15,502 bases of DNA. Origin: Acidobacteriota bacterium (lineage in GTDB: Bacteria; Acidobacteriota; Terriglobia; Terriglobales; Acidobacteriaceae). Under the pieces are notes generated by a model. It worked only from the letters and a program-made list of their open reading frames with translations. It did not search any database and was not told the origin of the DNA. Of this stretch, positions 14,701-15,502 are shown in pieces; the stretch's first letter is position 1; each line of letters starts with the position of its first letter. The DNA is taken from positions 1 to 15,502 of the forward strand of contig JAJYBW010000025.1 of assembly GCA_021778815.1 (NCBI GenBank). The letters are read 5' to 3'. The translations under genes and the position numbers were made by a program.

Positions 14701-15502
14701 CACATTGGAAACCTGCGCGTCGATATCTGCCTGGATCGGCTGATATCGTTTCTCCTCTGTCTCGATCGGCTTTTTCTCAATCTTCCTGTGCAGTCGCTCC
14801 AGCAGTTCGCGCGGGCTCAGCCGACCACGCTCAGCCGCCGCCGGAACCGCCGCACGTTTCACCCCCGGAGCAATCACCGGCGCAGAGGGCCCCACGCAGT
14901 GCCGCAGCACCATGCTTCCTGAAATCTTTCCCTGGTCCTCCAGCACGGAGGAGAAATCCGTCAGCGAGCATTGATCGTCGTCCACTGTAACGTTGGTATG
15001 CACATCCACATTGCGCAAACGCAACCATGGCGCTTCCCATTCACCGGAGCGCAAGTCGACATGCCCAGACACAAGAAATTTTCCACCGGCCGCGCCGTGC
15101 GCTTCCATTGAAAGCTGGGCCTTCCCATTGCGCAGTTCATCTTCCCCGGTCATGGCGCCAATCTGGCGCGCGTCCACCGAGCCCCACACATTCGCCTTCC
15201 ACCTGGGAGCGGAAAAGTCTCGCACCTCTCCGGTCGCCGTCAACCGCGAGTCGCCGGTCTGCAGATTCAGGCTGTCTATACGAATTGAATCGCCCGCCAG
15301 TTGCAGCTTCACCTGCAACCGGGAATGCGTCTCGGTCGAGTTCTTCAACCGAAACGTAATATTTTCGGTATTGAGCGTAGCCTGGTACGCGCGCTGCTCC
15401 GGCAGGTACCGCATCATCAACTGTATCGGTCCGGCCGCCAGTTCAAATGGAACTTTGCGGTCATTTACCAGCACCATGCCATCCTGAATTCTGGTCTTCT
15501 CA
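11782..15502 (-). CDS. tamB: TamB-type translocation/assembly protein, N-terminus outside the window
   Basis: 1239 residues of the C-terminal part are visible and the frame stays open to the right edge, so the ATG at 15477 is probably internal. It is an AsmA/TamB-like envelope protein: a long beta-taco built of repeating strands (many G.L.L....V.G stretches), thought to bridge inner and outer membrane and carry lipids or assist outer-membrane protein assembly. The C-terminal DUF490/TamB domain is clear. It includes LQQGDIIFANPVSITPEIDL, a run of ARVQSYDIIISLHGPPNKL and the signature SEPPLTQADVLALLALGRT, followed by an amphipathic TNVNSTAEQLIQGQLDLTRN end. A Lys-rich Pro/Ala linker near 14740-14900 separates two repeat blocks. 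The partner (TamA/BamA-type Omp85) is not in the window and could lie upstream. Confidence 0.9.
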   Translation of the reverse strand, partial: EKTRIQDGMVLVNDRKVPFELAAGPIQLMMRYLPEQRAYQATLNTENITFRLKNSTETHSRLQVKLQLAGDSIRIDSLNLQTGDSRLTATGEVRDFSAPRWKANVWGSVDARQIGAMTGEDELRNGKAQLSMEAHGAAGGKFLVSGHVDLRSGEWEAPWLRLRNVDVHTNVTVDDDQCSLTDFSSVLEDQGKISGSMVLRHCVGPSAPVIAPGVKRAAVPAAAERGRLSPRELLERLHRKIEKKPIETEEKRYQPIQADIDAQVSNVTLPLILKATAPRAEWNIGFTTAASGKVTVRWTGNGEGLDVHGDLMLSVPRNTLGLVPVSGPAHADYLGDHRHLVIQDANLHTPATQVHGVGTLDLLDKDLHSALRLDVVGRDLSEFDQLLTITDLRATPPGSPHALPLQLLDAVTFHGDVHGSFFALQAVGHMDSGPFEMVVARSEAEKAGDTRPPPELLRWDQFHGDISYAPARLILRNGELVRGDAVIHSDLDLSPDRTAPDTYTYNKHTQVTATLQATHVSVTDLQSIAGTSYPVSGVLEAHAHVAGTVDDLEGSGQVLMTHTVAYGQPITTADMVLSAQGHLLQATHIRLGAAGGVAIGDMQYDDRSGALQGELAGHGFALSKIELLENPRLRADGSVDILAHLEGTLRNPLASGEMDINNLTLNGQSMGRLHAAANVQHGTLSLTSRAELFQAHMDLGAQVQLSGDYPAQVQLAFSNFNIGPVLRMASSSDINAQSSLVGNITLSGPLADPSKIQADANMSTLTGTVGGIPMHSQGPLQASLRDGKLQLNQVHIRGTNMDFVAGGTIDLLRGYSLRLHSEGTIDAALASVMNKDIQSSGQVKFVVNARGTAQKPNLQGRAELTHINVHMINVTNGLTDMNGTMAFDQDRLVVQQLKGSSGGGDLQVTGFVGYQNGVFVDLTAIMQHVRIRYPKGVSSSVDAKVRLLGNLDSLLVSGNVVLMRFGIDSNVDLASLVTGGGGVIAPIDPTSPSNRVHLDIHVTSAPELGFQNSFASLAGDVNLRLRGTLENPSVLGRIDITEGSASFAGTKYSLQQGDIIFANPVSITPEIDLEASARVQSYDIIISLHGPPNKLEISYRSEPPLTQADVLALLALGRTNEQAAMYGEQQQAGANLTTEALLGGALNAAVSSRVQKLFGVGSVRVDPNFVGTLGDSTARVTIEQQVGRNFTFTFATNVNSTAEQLIQGQLDLTRNVSIIAVRDEANVFSMYLQIRGRHK

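Noticed and set aside
1..15502. CRISPR array, tRNA, rRNA, IS element, defence or phage genes
   Set aside because: No regularly spaced repeats, cloverleaf or CCA-end patterns, transposase/integrase motifs or terminal inverted repeats were seen on either strand.

Overview
The window looks like ordinary chromosomal DNA from an Acidobacteriota (Terriglobia-like) bacterium. The clearest phylum signal is a secreted von Willebrand factor A protein of the 'VWFA-related Acidobacterial' type. A moderately high GC content, a MoaD-MoaE fusion, a large AsmA/TamB protein and many 4-base stop/start overlaps fit that placement. I see no insertion sequence, integrase, phage gene, CRISPR array, tRNA or rRNA, and no clear sign of recent transfer.

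Left part (1-6722, all minus strand). Reading in the direction of transcription: prephenate dehydratase (pheA), the ATP-dependent protease Lon, then a tight cluster of DUF488, a fused molybdopterin synthase (MoaD-MoaE, moaX-like), a secreted VWA protein, an Hfq-like RNA chaperone and an inositol-monophosphatase family enzyme that runs off the left edge. The last five are separated by 4 bp, -4 bp (GTGA), 18 bp and -4 bp (ATGA), so they are almost certainly co-transcribed and partly translationally coupled. A strong intrinsic terminator directly after lon separates Lon from this cluster, although only 66 bp lie between the genes.

Middle part (6723-10515). Divergent from pheA are two short plus-strand stress-type genes: a 50-residue DUF5670/lmo0937-type membrane peptide, which is too short for many gene callers, and a CsbD-family protein. 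They converge on a UbiA-family prenyltransferase (minus) across a shared hairpin terminator. A 455-bp non-coding stretch holding a 16-bp dyad separates ubiA from a divergent DHA2/EmrB-type 14-TM efflux transporter with a TTG start.

Right part (10406-15502). A terminator hairpin lies between the efflux gene and a convergent secreted protein with three BON domains (minus). Upstream of that is a 456-bp stretch with weak ORF remnants and small repeats. The 3' 3.7 kb of a very large TamB-type envelope protein (minus) then runs off the right edge.

Functionally the region mixes housekeeping (Phe biosynthesis, proteolysis, Moco synthesis, quinone prenylation), envelope biogenesis and stress (TamB, BON, CsbD, DUF5670) and post-transcriptional control (Hfq). 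I found no convincing new multi-gene system. The points most worth a second look are the internal Gly-Gly of the MoaD-MoaE fusion, the terminator almost abutting the DUF488 start, and the conserved-looking moaX-VWA-hfq-suhB coupling.
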